DNA of 42,750 bases. Origin: Actinomycetota bacterium (GTDB lineage: Bacteria > Actinomycetota > Actinomycetes > S36-B12 > CAIYMF01). The notes below the pieces were generated by a model, which saw nothing but the letters and a program-made list of their open reading frames with translations, did not search any database and was not told where the DNA came from. Positions 32,290 to 42,445 of the stretch are shown here, piece by piece (position 1 is the first letter of the stretch; each line of letters opens with the position of its first letter). The DNA is taken from assembly GCA_020161245.1 (NCBI GenBank), contig JAIUOK010000041.1, positions 1-42,750 of the forward strand, written 5' to 3'. Made by a program: the position numbers and the translations under genes.

Positions 32290-33072
32290 TCAGTCCCAGC
32301 GGAAGGTGCGCGCCGCCAGGAGGCCCGCCCCTGCGCCCCAGACCGCGAGGACGGCGATCTGCGCCCACGGCAGGCCCGCCCCTTCGGCGAGCACCGAGCG
32401 CAGGGCATCGCCGAGCGCGCCCGACGGGAGCAGCGCCACCACCGACTGCCAGGCCGCGGGGTACCGGTCGGCCGGCACGACCAGGCCGCCCGCCACCAGC
32501 ATCACCAGGTAGAGCCCGTTGGCCACGGCCAGCGTCCCCTCGGCGCGAAGCGTCCCGCCCAGCAGCAGGCCGAGCGCGGAGAACGTGGCCGTGCCGATCA
32601 CGAGCACGAGCACCGCGACGGCCCAGGACCCCTGCGGCTGCCAGCCGAGGAGCAGCGCCACTGCGGCGATGAGCACCACCTGGACGGCCTCGACGAGCAG
32701 CACCCCGAGGGTCTTGGCCACGAGGAGCCCGGTACGGCCCAGCGGCGTCGCGCCGAGCAGCCGCAGAACGCCGTAGCGGCGCTCGAACCCGACGGCGATG
32801 GCCTGGCCCGTGAACGCGGTAGAGACGACCGCGAGCGCCAGGACCCCGGGCGCGACGACGTCGACCGGGCGGTCGGAGCCGACCAGGCTCGCCGGCAGCT
32901 TCGACATGCCCACCAGCAGGACCAGCGGGATCGCCAGGGTCAGCAGCAGCTGCTCGCCGTTGCGCAGCGTCGAGCGCAGCTCGAACAGCGCTTGCCGCAG
33001 CACGATGCGCCCGCGCGGCGCAGCGCCGGGGCGCGGCGCGAGGGCGCCCGGCTCGCGCGTGGTCGTGCTCAC
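32290..33072 (-). CDS. ABC-2 type transporter permease
   Basis: 260-residue membrane protein with about six hydrophobic segments, starting with the cytoplasmic segment GRIVLRQALFELRSTLRNGE typical of ABC-2 permeases. Also visible are FTGQAIAVGFERRYGVLRLL and LLLGGTLRAEGTLAVANGLY. The GTG start overlaps the ATPase stop by 4 bases (GTGA), so the two form one exporter. The exported substrate is unknown. In mycobacteria an equivalent pair (Rv1457c-Rv1458c) also lies beside the SUF operon. The frame remains open upstream within the ATPase gene, but that portion is its shadow. Confidence 0.9.
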   Translation of the reverse strand: MSTTTREPGALAPRPGAAPRGRIVLRQALFELRSTLRNGEQLLLTLAIPLVLLVGMSKLPASLVGSDRPVDVVAPGVLALAVVSTAFTGQAIAVGFERRYGVLRLLGATPLGRTGLLVAKTLGVLLVEAVQVVLIAAVALLLGWQPQGSWAVAVLVLVIGTATFSALGLLLGGTLRAEGTLAVANGLYLVMLVAGGLVVPADRYPAAWQSVVALLPSGALGDALRSVLAEGAGLPWAQIAVLAVWGAGAGLLAARTFRWD

Positions 33073-34007
33073 GGCCGCATCCCCCTGCCCGTCACCTCGA
33101 GGAAGACGTCCTCGAGCGACCTGCGGCGCGTGGTCAGGTCGGCGGGGGCGACGCCGTGCTGCGCGCACCAGGCACTCACGGCCGCCAGCAGCTCGGCGCC
33201 CACCGGCGCCTCGACGACGTACGAGCCCGGGGACTCCTCGAGCGCCTGCGACCCCTCGGGCAGCGACGGCAGGAGCTCGCCGATCGGCAGCCCCGGCCCG
33301 GCGCGGAAGCGCAGCGCCTCTCCGCCGCCGGTGAGCTCCGCGGGGGAGCCGGCCAGGACGGCGCGCCCGCGGTCGACCAGCACCACGTGGTCGGCGAGCC
33401 GCTCGGCCTCGTCGAGCAGGTGCGTCGTCAGCACCACGCTGGCCCCGTCGGAGCGCAGCTGCTCGACGAGCTCCCACGCGACCAGTCGTGCCTGCGGGTC
33501 CATCCCCGCGCTCGGCTCGTCGAGGAACACCAGCTCAGGCCGTCCCACGACGGCGCAGGCCAGCGCGAGCCGCTGCTTCTCGCCGCCGGACATCCTCCGG
33601 TAGGTCGCGCGCACCGTCGTGAGCCCGAGGCGTTCGGCGAGGGCGTCGACGTCGAGCGGGTGGGCGTAGAAGGACGCGAGGTGGCGCAGCACCGGCAGGG
33701 CGCGGCCGGAGGCGTAGATCCCGCCGCTCTGCAGCATCACGCCCACGCGCTCGCGCAGCCGGGCGGCGTCGCGCGCGGGATCGAGCCCGAGCACCTCGAC
33801 CCGGCCGGAGTCCGGACGCCGGTACCCCTCGCAGATCTCCACGGTGCTGGTCTTGCCGGCGCCGTTGGGCCCGAGCACCGCCGTCACCGAGCCTGCCGGC
33901 ACCTCGAAGGCGAGCCCGTCCAGCGCCTGGGTGGCGCCGTAGGCGAGCCGCAGGTCCTCCACGACGACGGCGGCGCCGGTACGCGCGCGGGCATCGGGCG
34001 AGGTCAC
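33069..34007 (-). CDS. ABC transporter ATP-binding protein
   Basis: 312 residues. Walker A is GPNGAGKTS near residue 46, the Q-loop is VMLQSGG, the signature is MSGGEKQRLALA, Walker B is LVFLDEPSAGMD and the H-loop is TTHLLDEAE. The C-terminal extension ends in RRRSLEDVFLEVTGR, typical of DrrA-type exporter ATPases. The GTG at 34007 lacks an evident ribosome site, but TAGGCT lies seven bases upstream inside a 14-base palindrome, suggesting a regulated leaderless transcript. It is divergent from sufR across 126 bases. Confidence 0.95.
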   Translation of the reverse strand: MTSPDARARTGAAVVVEDLRLAYGATQALDGLAFEVPAGSVTAVLGPNGAGKTSTVEICEGYRRPDSGRVEVLGLDPARDAARLRERVGVMLQSGGIYASGRALPVLRHLASFYAHPLDVDALAERLGLTTVRATYRRMSGGEKQRLALACAVVGRPELVFLDEPSAGMDPQARLVAWELVEQLRSDGASVVLTTHLLDEAERLADHVVLVDRGRAVLAGSPAELTGGGEALRFRAGPGLPIGELLPSLPEGSQALEESPGSYVVEAPVGAELLAAVSAWCAQHGVAPADLTTRRRSLEDVFLEVTGRGMRP

Positions 34008-34012
34008 GGCCG

Positions 34013-34026
34013 GGAGCCTAGGCTCC
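34013..34026 (-). promoter_or_regulatory. 14-bp palindrome over the predicted ABC transporter -10
   Basis: GGAGCCTAGGCTCC is a perfect palindrome that starts 6 bases upstream of the ATPase GTG. On the minus strand its centre supplies TAGGCT, a TANNNT -10 match, with seven bases to the start codon. A dimeric repressor here would block transcription. The regulator is not identified; SufR, encoded divergently, is one candidate. Confidence 0.45.
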
Positions 34027-34121
34027 GCTTCGACCGCCGGCCCGCGGGGGTCGGGAGGCTGTGAGGCGGCCCGCCCGCCCGGGCTCCGGACCCCGGGGTC
34101 GCGGCCCGCGGCGAATTAGGC

Positions 34122-34136
34122 AACAATGACGTTGTG
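34122..34136 (+). promoter_or_regulatory. Candidate sufR promoter and operator
   Basis: A locally AT-rich patch just before sufR contains AACAAT (34122-34127), a partial -10 match six bases before the GTG. The imperfect inverted repeat ACAA-N5-TTGT (34123-34135) overlaps it and the start codon. Mycobacterial SufR binds an inverted repeat at its own promoter, so an autoregulatory site is plausible. Confidence 0.4.
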
Positions 34137-34859
34137 AAATCGACAGGCACGGTCACCGGGGCTCCTGCCCGGGTCGCGCGCGCCCTGCTCGAGGGCGGCC
34201 CGCAGACCACCGCCGCACTCGCCGACCGCCTCGGGCTCACCACCACCGCGGTCCGCCGCCACCTCGACGCCCTCGTCGAGGCCGGCCACGTCGAGTCCTC
34301 CGACCGAGCGCCCTACGGCCCCGCTGCGGCCTCGCAGTCGCGCGGCCGGGGCCGACCCGCCAAGGTCTTCAGCATCACCGCCGAGGGCCGCGACGCCTTC
34401 GAGTCGTCCTACGACGACCTCGCCGTCGGCGCCCTGCGCTACCTGGCCGAGACGGGCGGGCCCGAGGCGGTCGACGCCTTCGCCCGCCACCGCGTCGCCG
34501 ACCTCGAGCGCCGCTACGCCGGCCAGCTCGCCGCAACGGACCCGGCTCAGCGCGCGCAGGTGCTCGTCGAGCTGCTCACGGTCGAGGGCTACGCCGCCTC
34601 GCTCGTCGAGGGCAGCGGGGGCCCGGCCGTCCAGATCTGCCAGCACCACTGCCCGGTGGGCCACGTGGCCGCCGAGTTCCCCTCGCTGTGCGAGGCCGAG
34701 ACCGAGGCGTTCGCCCGGCTGCTCGGCACCCACGTCACCCGTCTCGCCACGCTCGCGCACGGCGACGGCGTCTGCACCACCCTCGTCCCGCGCAAGGTCG
34801 ACGTCGTCCTCACGGCGCCGAGCAGCACCGTCCCCACCCCTTCGGAGGTCCCGTCATGA
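34134..34859 (+). CDS. sufR: SufR-like iron-sulfur transcriptional regulator
   Basis: 241 residues. The N-terminal winged helix is [20 protein letters not shown] with LVEAGHVES and the basic wing [13 protein letters not shown]. The C-terminal part has cysteines C169, C173 and C186 in [18 protein letters not shown], plus a later Cys (GDGVCTT), suited to bind an Fe-S cluster. SufR represses suf genes when Fe-S supply is adequate (family knowledge). GTG start, probably leaderless. Its stop overlaps the sufB ATG (ATGA), so regulator and machinery are co-transcribed, as in mycobacteria. Confidence 0.92.
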   Translation: MKSTGTVTGAPARVARALLEGGPQTTAALADRLGLTTTAVRRHLDALVEAGHVESSDRAPYGPAAASQSRGRGRPAKVFSITAEGRDAFESSYDDLAVGALRYLAETGGPEAVDAFARHRVADLERRYAGQLAATDPAQRAQVLVELLTVEGYAASLVEGSGGPAVQICQHHCPVGHVAAEFPSLCEAETEAFARLLGTHVTRLATLAHGDGVCTTLVPRKVDVVLTAPSSTVPTPSEVPS

Positions 34860-36268
34860 CGACCGAGGCACACCGCGATCTCGACGAGCTCGGGCGCTAC
34901 GACTTCGGATGGGCGGACCCCGACGTCGCCGGTGCCACCGCGAAGCGAGGCCTGAACGAGGACATCGTCCGCGACATCAGCGCGAAGAAGAACGAGCCGG
35001 AGTGGATGCTCCAGACCCGGCTCAAGGCGCTGCGCCTGTTCGAGAAGAAGCCCATGCCCGAGTGGGGCTCGGACCTGCACGGCATCGACTTCGACAACAT
35101 CAAGTACTTCGTGCGGTCGACGGAGAAGCAGGCGGCGTCCTGGGAGGACCTGCCCGAGGACATCAAGAACACCTACGACCGCCTGGGCATCCCCGAGGCC
35201 GAGAAGCAGCGCCTCGTCGCCGGTGTCGCCGCCCAGTACGAGTCCGAGGTCGTCTACCACAAGATCCGCGAGGACCTCGAGGAGCAGGGCGTCGTCTTCC
35301 TCGACACCGACACGGGCCTGCGCGAGCACGAGGACGTGTTCAAGGAGTACTTCGGCTCGGTGATCCCGAGCGGCGACAACAAGTTCTCGGCGCTCAACAC
35401 CGCGGTGTGGTCCGGCGGCTCGTTCATCTACGTGCCCAAGGGCGTCCACGTCGAGATCCCGCTGCAGGCCTACTTCCGGATCAACACCGAGAACATGGGC
35501 CAGTTCGAGCGCACGCTGATCATCGTCGACGAGGGCGCGTACGTGCACTACGTGGAGGGCTGCACCGCGCCGATCTACTCCAGCGACTCGCTGCACTCGG
35601 CGGTCGTCGAGATCATCGTCAAGAAGAACGCCCGCTGCAGGTACACGACCATCCAGAACTGGTCGAACAACGTCTACAACCTCGTCACCAAGCGCGCCGT
35701 CGCCCAGGAGGGCGCCACCATGGAGTGGATCGACGGCAACATCGGCTCCAAGGTGACGATGAAGTACCCGGCCGTCTGGATGGTCGGCCCGCACGCCAAG
35801 GGCGAGACCCTCTCCATCGCCTTCGCCGGCGAGGGCCAGCACCAGGACGCGGGGTCCAAGATGGTCCACGCCGCCCCGAACACGTCGTCGACGATCGTGT
35901 CGAAGTCGGTGGCCCGCGGCGGCGGCCGCACGTCCTACCGCGGCCTCGTGCAGGTGCTCGAGGACGCCCACGGCTCGAAGAGCACGGTGAAGTGCGACGC
36001 GCTGCTCGTCGACGACATCAGCCGCTCGGACACCTACCCCTACGTCGACGTCCGCACCGACGACGCGTCGATGGGCCACGAGGCCACGGTCTCGAAGGTG
36101 AGCGAGGACCAGCTCTTCTACCTGATGTCGCGCGGCCTCACCGAGGACGAGGCGATGGCGATGATCGTGCGCGGCTTCGTCGAGCCGATCGCGCGCGAGC
36201 TGCCCATGGAGTACGCGCTCGAGCTCAACCGGCTCATCGAGCTGCAGATGGAAGGAGCGGTCGGCTGA
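34856..36268 (+). CDS. sufB: Fe-S cluster assembly scaffold SufB
   Basis: Core of the SufBCD scaffold on which Fe-S clusters are built. 470 residues from the ATG at 34856, with GGAGG seven bases upstream. Conserved parts include [19 protein letters not shown] near residue 42, [31 protein letters not shown] with a conserved Cys, [20 protein letters not shown], and the C-terminal [17 protein letters not shown]. No intein is present, unlike some mycobacterial SufB proteins. It overlaps sufR by 4 bases and is one base from sufD. Confidence 0.97.
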   Translation: MTTEAHRDLDELGRYDFGWADPDVAGATAKRGLNEDIVRDISAKKNEPEWMLQTRLKALRLFEKKPMPEWGSDLHGIDFDNIKYFVRSTEKQAASWEDLPEDIKNTYDRLGIPEAEKQRLVAGVAAQYESEVVYHKIREDLEEQGVVFLDTDTGLREHEDVFKEYFGSVIPSGDNKFSALNTAVWSGGSFIYVPKGVHVEIPLQAYFRINTENMGQFERTLIIVDEGAYVHYVEGCTAPIYSSDSLHSAVVEIIVKKNARCRYTTIQNWSNNVYNLVTKRAVAQEGATMEWIDGNIGSKVTMKYPAVWMVGPHAKGETLSIAFAGEGQHQDAGSKMVHAAPNTSSTIVSKSVARGGGRTSYRGLVQVLEDAHGSKSTVKCDALLVDDISRSDTYPYVDVRTDDASMGHEATVSKVSEDQLFYLMSRGLTEDEAMAMIVRGFVEPIARELPMEYALELNRLIELQMEGAVG

Positions 36269-36269
36269 C

Positions 36270-37429
36270 ATGACCGTCACCGACACCGGCGCCAGCAACC
36301 TCTCCGCCGCCGTGGAGGGTCGCCCCGTCCCCACCGGCCGCGAGGAGGCTTGGCGCTTCACCCCGCTGCCGCGCCTGCGCGGACTCCACCAGTCCGTCGA
36401 GGGCGCCGCCCAGGCCGAGGTCGTCGCCGACCTCGCGCCCGAGCTGCGCCTCGAGCTCGTCGACACCGCGTCGCTGCCCGCCGCCTCCGGACCGGTCGAG
36501 ACGCCGGCCGCCCTGGCGCTGGCCGCCACCGAGCGGTCGGTCGTGGTCACCGTGCCGCGCGAGGCCGAGGCCTCGGCCACCTCGGTGCTGCGGATCACGG
36601 GCACCGGCACCGACCGGCCTGCGGTCTCCCACATCGTGGTGCGCGCCGAGGCGTTCTCGAAGGCCGTGGTCGTCCTCGAGCACACCGGCTCGGCCACGCT
36701 GTCGGCCAACGTCGACGTCGAGCTCGGCGATGGCGCCTCGCTGACGCTGCTGAGCCTTCAGGCCTGGGACGACGACGCCGTCCACCTCGGCCGCCAGCAC
36801 GCGGTGGTCGGCCGCGACGCGTCGTTCCGCTCGTTCATCGCCAGCTTCGGCGGCGACACCGTGCGCCTCGTGCCGACCGTGGAGTACTCCGCGCCCGGCG
36901 GATCGGCAGAGCTGTTCGGCATCTACTTCGCCGACGCCGGCCAGCACCTCGAGCACCGGTCGCTGGTCGACCACGCCGTACCGCACTGCCGCAGCGACGT
37001 GCTGTTCAAGGGGGCGCTGCGCGGCGACGCCGAGGCGGGGGAGCGCGGCATCGCCCGCAGCGTGTGGGTCGGCGACGTCATCATCCGCGCCGCGGCCGTC
37101 GGCACCGACACCTACGAGCTCAACCGCAACCTGGTGCTCACCGACGCCGCCCGTGCCGACTCCGTGCCCAACCTCGAGATCGAGACCGGCGAGATCGTCG
37201 GCGCCGGGCACGCGAGCGCCACCGGAAGGTTCGACGACGAGCAGCTGTTCTACCTGCAGGCGCGCGGCATCCCCGCCGACATCGCCACCCAGCTGGTGGT
37301 CCGCGGCTTCTTCGCCGACGTCGTGGCCCGGCTCGGCGAGCCGGAGTGGGAGCAGCGCCTGCTCGACGCCATCGACGGCGAGCTCGGCTTCGCCCCCGAG
37401 GCCGCGGACGCCGACCAGGAGGACCCGCA

Positions 37430-37433
<4 letters not shown>
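36270..37433 (+). CDS. sufD: Fe-S cluster assembly protein SufD
   Basis: Partner of SufB in the SufBC2D complex. 387 residues. The N-terminal PTGREEAWRFTPLPRLRGL is typical of SufD; the beta-helix core includes FGIYFADAGQHLEHRSLVDH with the conserved His and LFKGALRGDAEAGERGI. The C-terminal shared SufB/SufD segment is ARGIPADIATQLVVRGFF. The ATG lies one base after the sufB stop, and its own stop overlaps the ferredoxin GTG. Confidence 0.96.
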
Positions 37434-39895
<2,462 letters not shown>

Positions 39896-39896
<1 letters not shown>

Positions 39897-40351
39897 TGGA
39901 CCTCGAGAGCCTCTACCAGGAGATCATCCTCGACCACTACAAGAACCCCCGCGGCAAGGGCCTGCGGGAGCCGTTCCAGGCCGAGGTGCACCACGTGAAC
40001 CCCACGTGCGGGGACGAGATCACGCTGCGCGTCGAGATCGAGGACGGCGCCGTCGCGGACGTCTCCTACGACGGCATGGGCTGCTCGATCTCGCAGGCCT
40101 CGGCGAGCGTACTCTTCGAGCAGCTCGTCGGGCAGCGCATCGGGCAGGGCATGGCGACCTTCGACGAGTTCCTCGCCCTCATGCAGGGGCGGGGCACCGT
40201 CGAGCCCGACGAGGACATCCTCGGCGACGCGGTGGCGTTCGCCGGGGTCGCGAAGTACCCGGCGCGCGTGAAGTGCGCGCTGCTGGCATGGATGGCGTGG
40301 AAGGACGCGGTCGCCCAGGCCGTGGCGAGCACCCCGGAGGCAAGCGCATGA
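39896..40351 (+). CDS. sufU: SufU-type zinc sulfurtransferase
   Basis: 151 residues of the IscU/SufU fold. Zinc ligands are C38 and D40 in NPTCGDE, C63 in GMGCSISQASAS, and C127 in ARVKCALLAW. In Gram-positives SufU accepts the persulfide from SufS. The operon has no sufE, so SufU is the only visible partner. The ATG overlaps the last base of the sufS stop; an in-frame GTG one codon earlier is equally possible. Its stop overlaps the start of the next gene. Confidence 0.95.
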
Positions 40352-40695
40352 CCGAGACGACCGCACCCCTGGCCGGCGGCGAGGGTGTCACCCCTGTCGA
40401 CGAGGTCATCGAGTCGCTCAAGGACGTCGTCGACCCCGAGCTCGGCATCAACGTCGTCGACCTCGGCCTGGTCTACGGCGTGCAGGTCGACGACTCCAAC
40501 ATCGCCACGATCGACCTCACGCTGACCTCGGCGGCGTGCCCGCTCACCGACGTCATCGAGGACCAGACCCGCGCGGCCCTCGACGGCATCGTCGCCGACT
40601 ACCGGATCAACTGGGTCTGGATGCCGCCGTGGGGCCCCGACAAGATCACCGACGACGGCCGCGAGATGCTCCGAGCCCTCGGCTTCAACCTGTAG
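40348..40695 (+). CDS. sufT: SufT / MIP18 (DUF59) family Fe-S assembly factor
   Basis: 115 residues of the MIP18/DUF59 family. Conserved VVDPELGINVVDLGLVYGV and LTLTSAACPLTDVIEDQ with the key Cys are followed by VWMPPWGPDKITDDGREMLR. The family helps mature Fe-S proteins and is the usual last gene of actinobacterial suf operons. The ATG overlaps the sufU stop (ATGA). The last 14 codons and the stop are duplicated 200 bases downstream. Confidence 0.95.
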   Translation: MTETTAPLAGGEGVTPVDEVIESLKDVVDPELGINVVDLGLVYGVQVDDSNIATIDLTLTSAACPLTDVIEDQTRAALDGIVADYRINWVWMPPWGPDKITDDGREMLRALGFNL

Positions 40696-40698
40696 CCA
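40653..40698 (+). repeat. 46-bp direct repeat, first copy (3' end of sufT)
   Basis: Covers the last 14 codons and stop of sufT plus three bases. It is identical to 40853-40898 except for A/C at the 22nd position (40674 against 40874). The copies are offset by exactly 200 bases. Confidence 0.95.
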
Positions 40699-40852
40699 TC
40701 CACCGAGCTGGGAGGCCGTCGTCGGTCCCTGCTCCTCGCAGCCGGCAGTCGTCGCTGACGCTCCTCCTGTCGGCCCGCGCCGCGCCCGACCTGTCCCGAG
40801 ACCGACCTCGCGAGGGAGCGGGCCCTGCGCGGTCCTCCGCCGGCGCTCGGGG
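40699..40852. other. Non-coding 154-base segment between the sufT repeats
   Basis: GC-rich segment with no supportable gene and no similarity that I can see to sufT. It holds partial inverted repeats: GTCGGTC at about 40723 against GACCGAC at about 40800, and TCCCTGCTCCTCGC against a diverged GCGAGGGAGCGGG. It could be a structured RNA, a decayed small insertion or neutral spacer. Confidence 0.4.
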
Positions 40853-40898
40853 CGACGGCCGCGAGATGCTCCGCGCCCTCGGCTTCAACCTGTAGCCA
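40853..40898 (+). repeat. 46-bp direct repeat, second copy
   Basis: Copy of the sufT 3' end, still encoding DGREMLRALGFNL and a stop, but without its own start, upstream DUF59 core or ribosome site. One mismatch to the first copy. A compound hairpin starts at its end (40899). Confidence 0.95.
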
Positions 40899-40976
40899 GT
40901 CCCCGAGTAGCCGCCGAACTGGTCGTATCCGAGGCGTCGGAAGCGACCACATCGGCGGTTACTCGCGTCCGGGGAC
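40899..40976. terminator. Compound hairpin at the end of the suf operon
   Basis: Nested pairing: GTCCCCG (40899-40905) with CGGGGAC (40970-40976). CGAGTAGCCGCCGA (40904-40917) pairs with TCGGCGGTTACTCG (40952-40965), with one G-U pair; the two stems share bases 40904-40905, so only one can use them. Further in, GGTCG (40921-40925) pairs with CGACC (40944-40948), and TCCGA (40928-40932) with TCGGA (40937-40941) around GGCG. It lies between the suf operon and a convergent small gene, so it probably serves as a bidirectional terminator. Confidence 0.65.
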
Positions 40977-40979
40977 GGG

Positions 40980-41282
40980 TCAGGCGAGGGGTGGGAGTCC
41001 GCGGGCTGCGGCGTTGACGGCGACCCAGTCCTGGGCGACGCCGATGAGGTGGTCGACGACGTCGCCGGACTGCGGTGGGACGTCGAGGGTGAGCACGACG
41101 TCGTCGCCCGGGGCGAGCAGCACGGCGATCCGGTCGGCCTCGTCGAAGACGACCTGCCACCCGCTCGGATGGCGCAGCACCGTCGACCAGCTGCCCTGGG
41201 CGACGACGACGTTGCGGCCGGACTCGTAGGTCACCGACCACGGCCCGCGCTGCGGTCCCGGCAGCACCATCCGCCTCGCCAC
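40980..41282 (-). CDS. Small conserved-looking protein of unknown function
   Basis: 100 residues from a GTG at 41282 that has GGAGGTGGAGG just upstream; an ATG at 41270 is an alternative. Composition and codon use match the actinobacterial part of the window. The sequence (WSVTYESGRNVVVAQGSWST, WQVVFDEADRIAVLLAPGDD, then a helical DVVDHLIGVAQDWVAVNAAA) suggests a small alpha/beta protein; I recognise no family and there is no signal peptide or membrane segment. It is the last gene before the change in composition. Confidence 0.6.
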   Translation of the reverse strand: MARRMVLPGPQRGPWSVTYESGRNVVVAQGSWSTVLRHPSGWQVVFDEADRIAVLLAPGDDVVLTLDVPPQSGDVVDHLIGVAQDWVAVNAAARGLPPLA

Positions 41283-41400
41283 GCCGCCTCCACCTCCCGC
41301 TGCCGCGGCCGCTCGCCGCGGCCAGATCGCGCAGCAAGGCCTGCAGGGTGCCGCGCACGGCGCGCACATGGGCCAGCGTGGTCTGGCCCGCCGCCGTCAT
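41283..41400. other. Composition break / probable contig junction zone
   Basis: Left of about 41370 the DNA is very GC-rich and actinobacterial in codon use. Right of about 41400 it has AT-rich codons and runs such as AAAAA and TTTTTT. Hand counts of single 60-base lines give about 70% GC at 41041 and 58% at 42061. The release-factor-like protein to the right is recognisable from about 41388 but has no proper N-terminus, so the break cuts a gene. Confidence 0.7.
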
Positions 41401-41976
41401 TTCCAAGCCTCCCTCCTGGCCGAGTATCGCGAAGATCGGCTCGAGGTGGCGGTGCTCCAGATCCTGGGTTTGGGCGGGTTTGCTCTGGTCGCCGGCGAGG
41501 CAGGCCTGCATGAGTTCAATCGGCGGACCCGCGAGAAAAACCCGCGTTCGGGTCGGGAACAAACTCATGAAGACACCACCCTGATTCGGGTCGAAGTGTT
41601 CCCCCAGATTGGCGAACCGCCGAAAAAGTTCGGCTCCCTGGCCGGACTCAAAGCCAACTCCATCCCCCACGGCACAGGACGTTGGTTGGAAAACGCTGCG
41701 TGGCACGTCCAGGGTTTTCATGCCGCCAGCATTCGTTCCCTCAATCTGTGGTTCGCGGGAACCCAGGCCGAAGCCCTGGACGAAGCCGCGCGGCTGCTGC
41801 ATTCCCAGGTTCAACAGACCCGACCAACGCCCGCGGATGGCGATTCGCTGATCCGCCGGTATGACTTAGGCATTGGTTCGCGGATCAAGGACCTGCGAAC
41901 GGGCCGAACCACCACTCGTCTGGCCCAGTTTTTTCGCGGACAAATTGCCCTGCCCGCGCCGGAATCCGAGGCGTGA
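41368..41976 (+). CDS. Release-factor-like (PCRF-like) protein, 5' truncated
   Basis: The C-terminal ~195 residues of a protein resembling bacterial class I release factors outside their catalytic domain. GGFALVAGEAGLHEFNR then THEDTTLIRVEVFP matches the PCRF pattern (GxxxxLxxExGxHR, later a hydrophobic strand ending in P). SLIRRYDLGIGSRIKDLRTG matches the RF2-type end (IRxY, KDxRTG). No GGQ motif is present in the space between, so it should not hydrolyse peptidyl-tRNA. The real start lies beyond the junction; the first ~7 residues from the ATG at 41368 may belong to the other DNA. Family assignment is tentative. Confidence 0.45.
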   Translation: MGQRGLARRRHFQASLLAEYREDRLEVAVLQILGLGGFALVAGEAGLHEFNRRTREKNPRSGREQTHEDTTLIRVEVFPQIGEPPKKFGSLAGLKANSIPHGTGRWLENAAWHVQGFHAASIRSLNLWFAGTQAEALDEAARLLHSQVQQTRPTPADGDSLIRRYDLGIGSRIKDLRTGRTTTRLAQFFRGQIALPAPESEA

Positions 41977-42025
41977 AGGGCAAACCCCGGTTGCGCAGCG
42001 ATCGAATCCCGACATGCTGACGAGC

Positions 42026-42394
42026 ATGAAGACCGTCGCAATTCTCGGCGCCTCCACGGATCGTTCGAAGTTTGGCAACAAAGCGGTGCGCGCTTTTCAG
42101 CACCGCGGCTTCCGGGTGTTCCCCGTAAACCACAAGGAACCCACCGTTGAGGGAATTCCGGCGGTACCCTCCGTGCGCGATTTGCCCGAACGGCCCAATC
42201 TGATCAGCGTCTACCTGCCACCCCCGATCTTGCTCAAGACCTTGCCCGAGATCGCCGCCCGCGGCTGCGATGAACTGTGGCTAAACCCTGGAACGGATAC
42301 GGAGGAAGTCCTCGCTGAAGCCGACCGCCTGGAACTTCCTGTGATCCAAGCGTGCTCCATTGTCAGTCTGGGCCTGTCACCCGAGTCGCTATAG
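42026..42394 (+). CDS. CoA-binding domain protein (YccU-like)
   Basis: 122-residue Rossmann-fold protein of the CoA-binding (succinyl-CoA synthetase alpha-like) family. Motifs are VAILGASTDRSKFGNKAVRA at the N-terminus, VFPVNHKE, LISVYLPPPILL, GCDELWLNPGTDTEEVL and VIQACSIVSLG, which span the whole short domain. An in-frame ATG at 42014 would add four residues. Codon use differs from the actinobacterial genes, and the sequence style resembles Planctomycetes members. Function in the cell is unknown. Confidence 0.85.
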   Translation: MKTVAILGASTDRSKFGNKAVRAFQHRGFRVFPVNHKEPTVEGIPAVPSVRDLPERPNLISVYLPPPILLKTLPEIAARGCDELWLNPGTDTEEVLAEADRLELPVIQACSIVSLGLSPESL

Positions 42395-42445
42395 GTCGAG
42401 ATTTCGCCCTCTACCGTTTGCCGCTCGCCGCCCGCTTCCCCCGTC

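Noticed and set aside
40536..40895. Open frame ending in a second copy of the sufT C-terminus
   Set aside because: It begins inside sufT in another frame and has no ribosome site or DUF59 core; only the repeated tail is meaningful.
41283..41480. Minus-strand segment with LysR/ModE-like text (GLEMTAAGQTTLAHVRAV)
   Set aside because: It crosses the composition break, overlaps the better-supported release-factor-like frame, and has no DNA-binding helix; probably chance.
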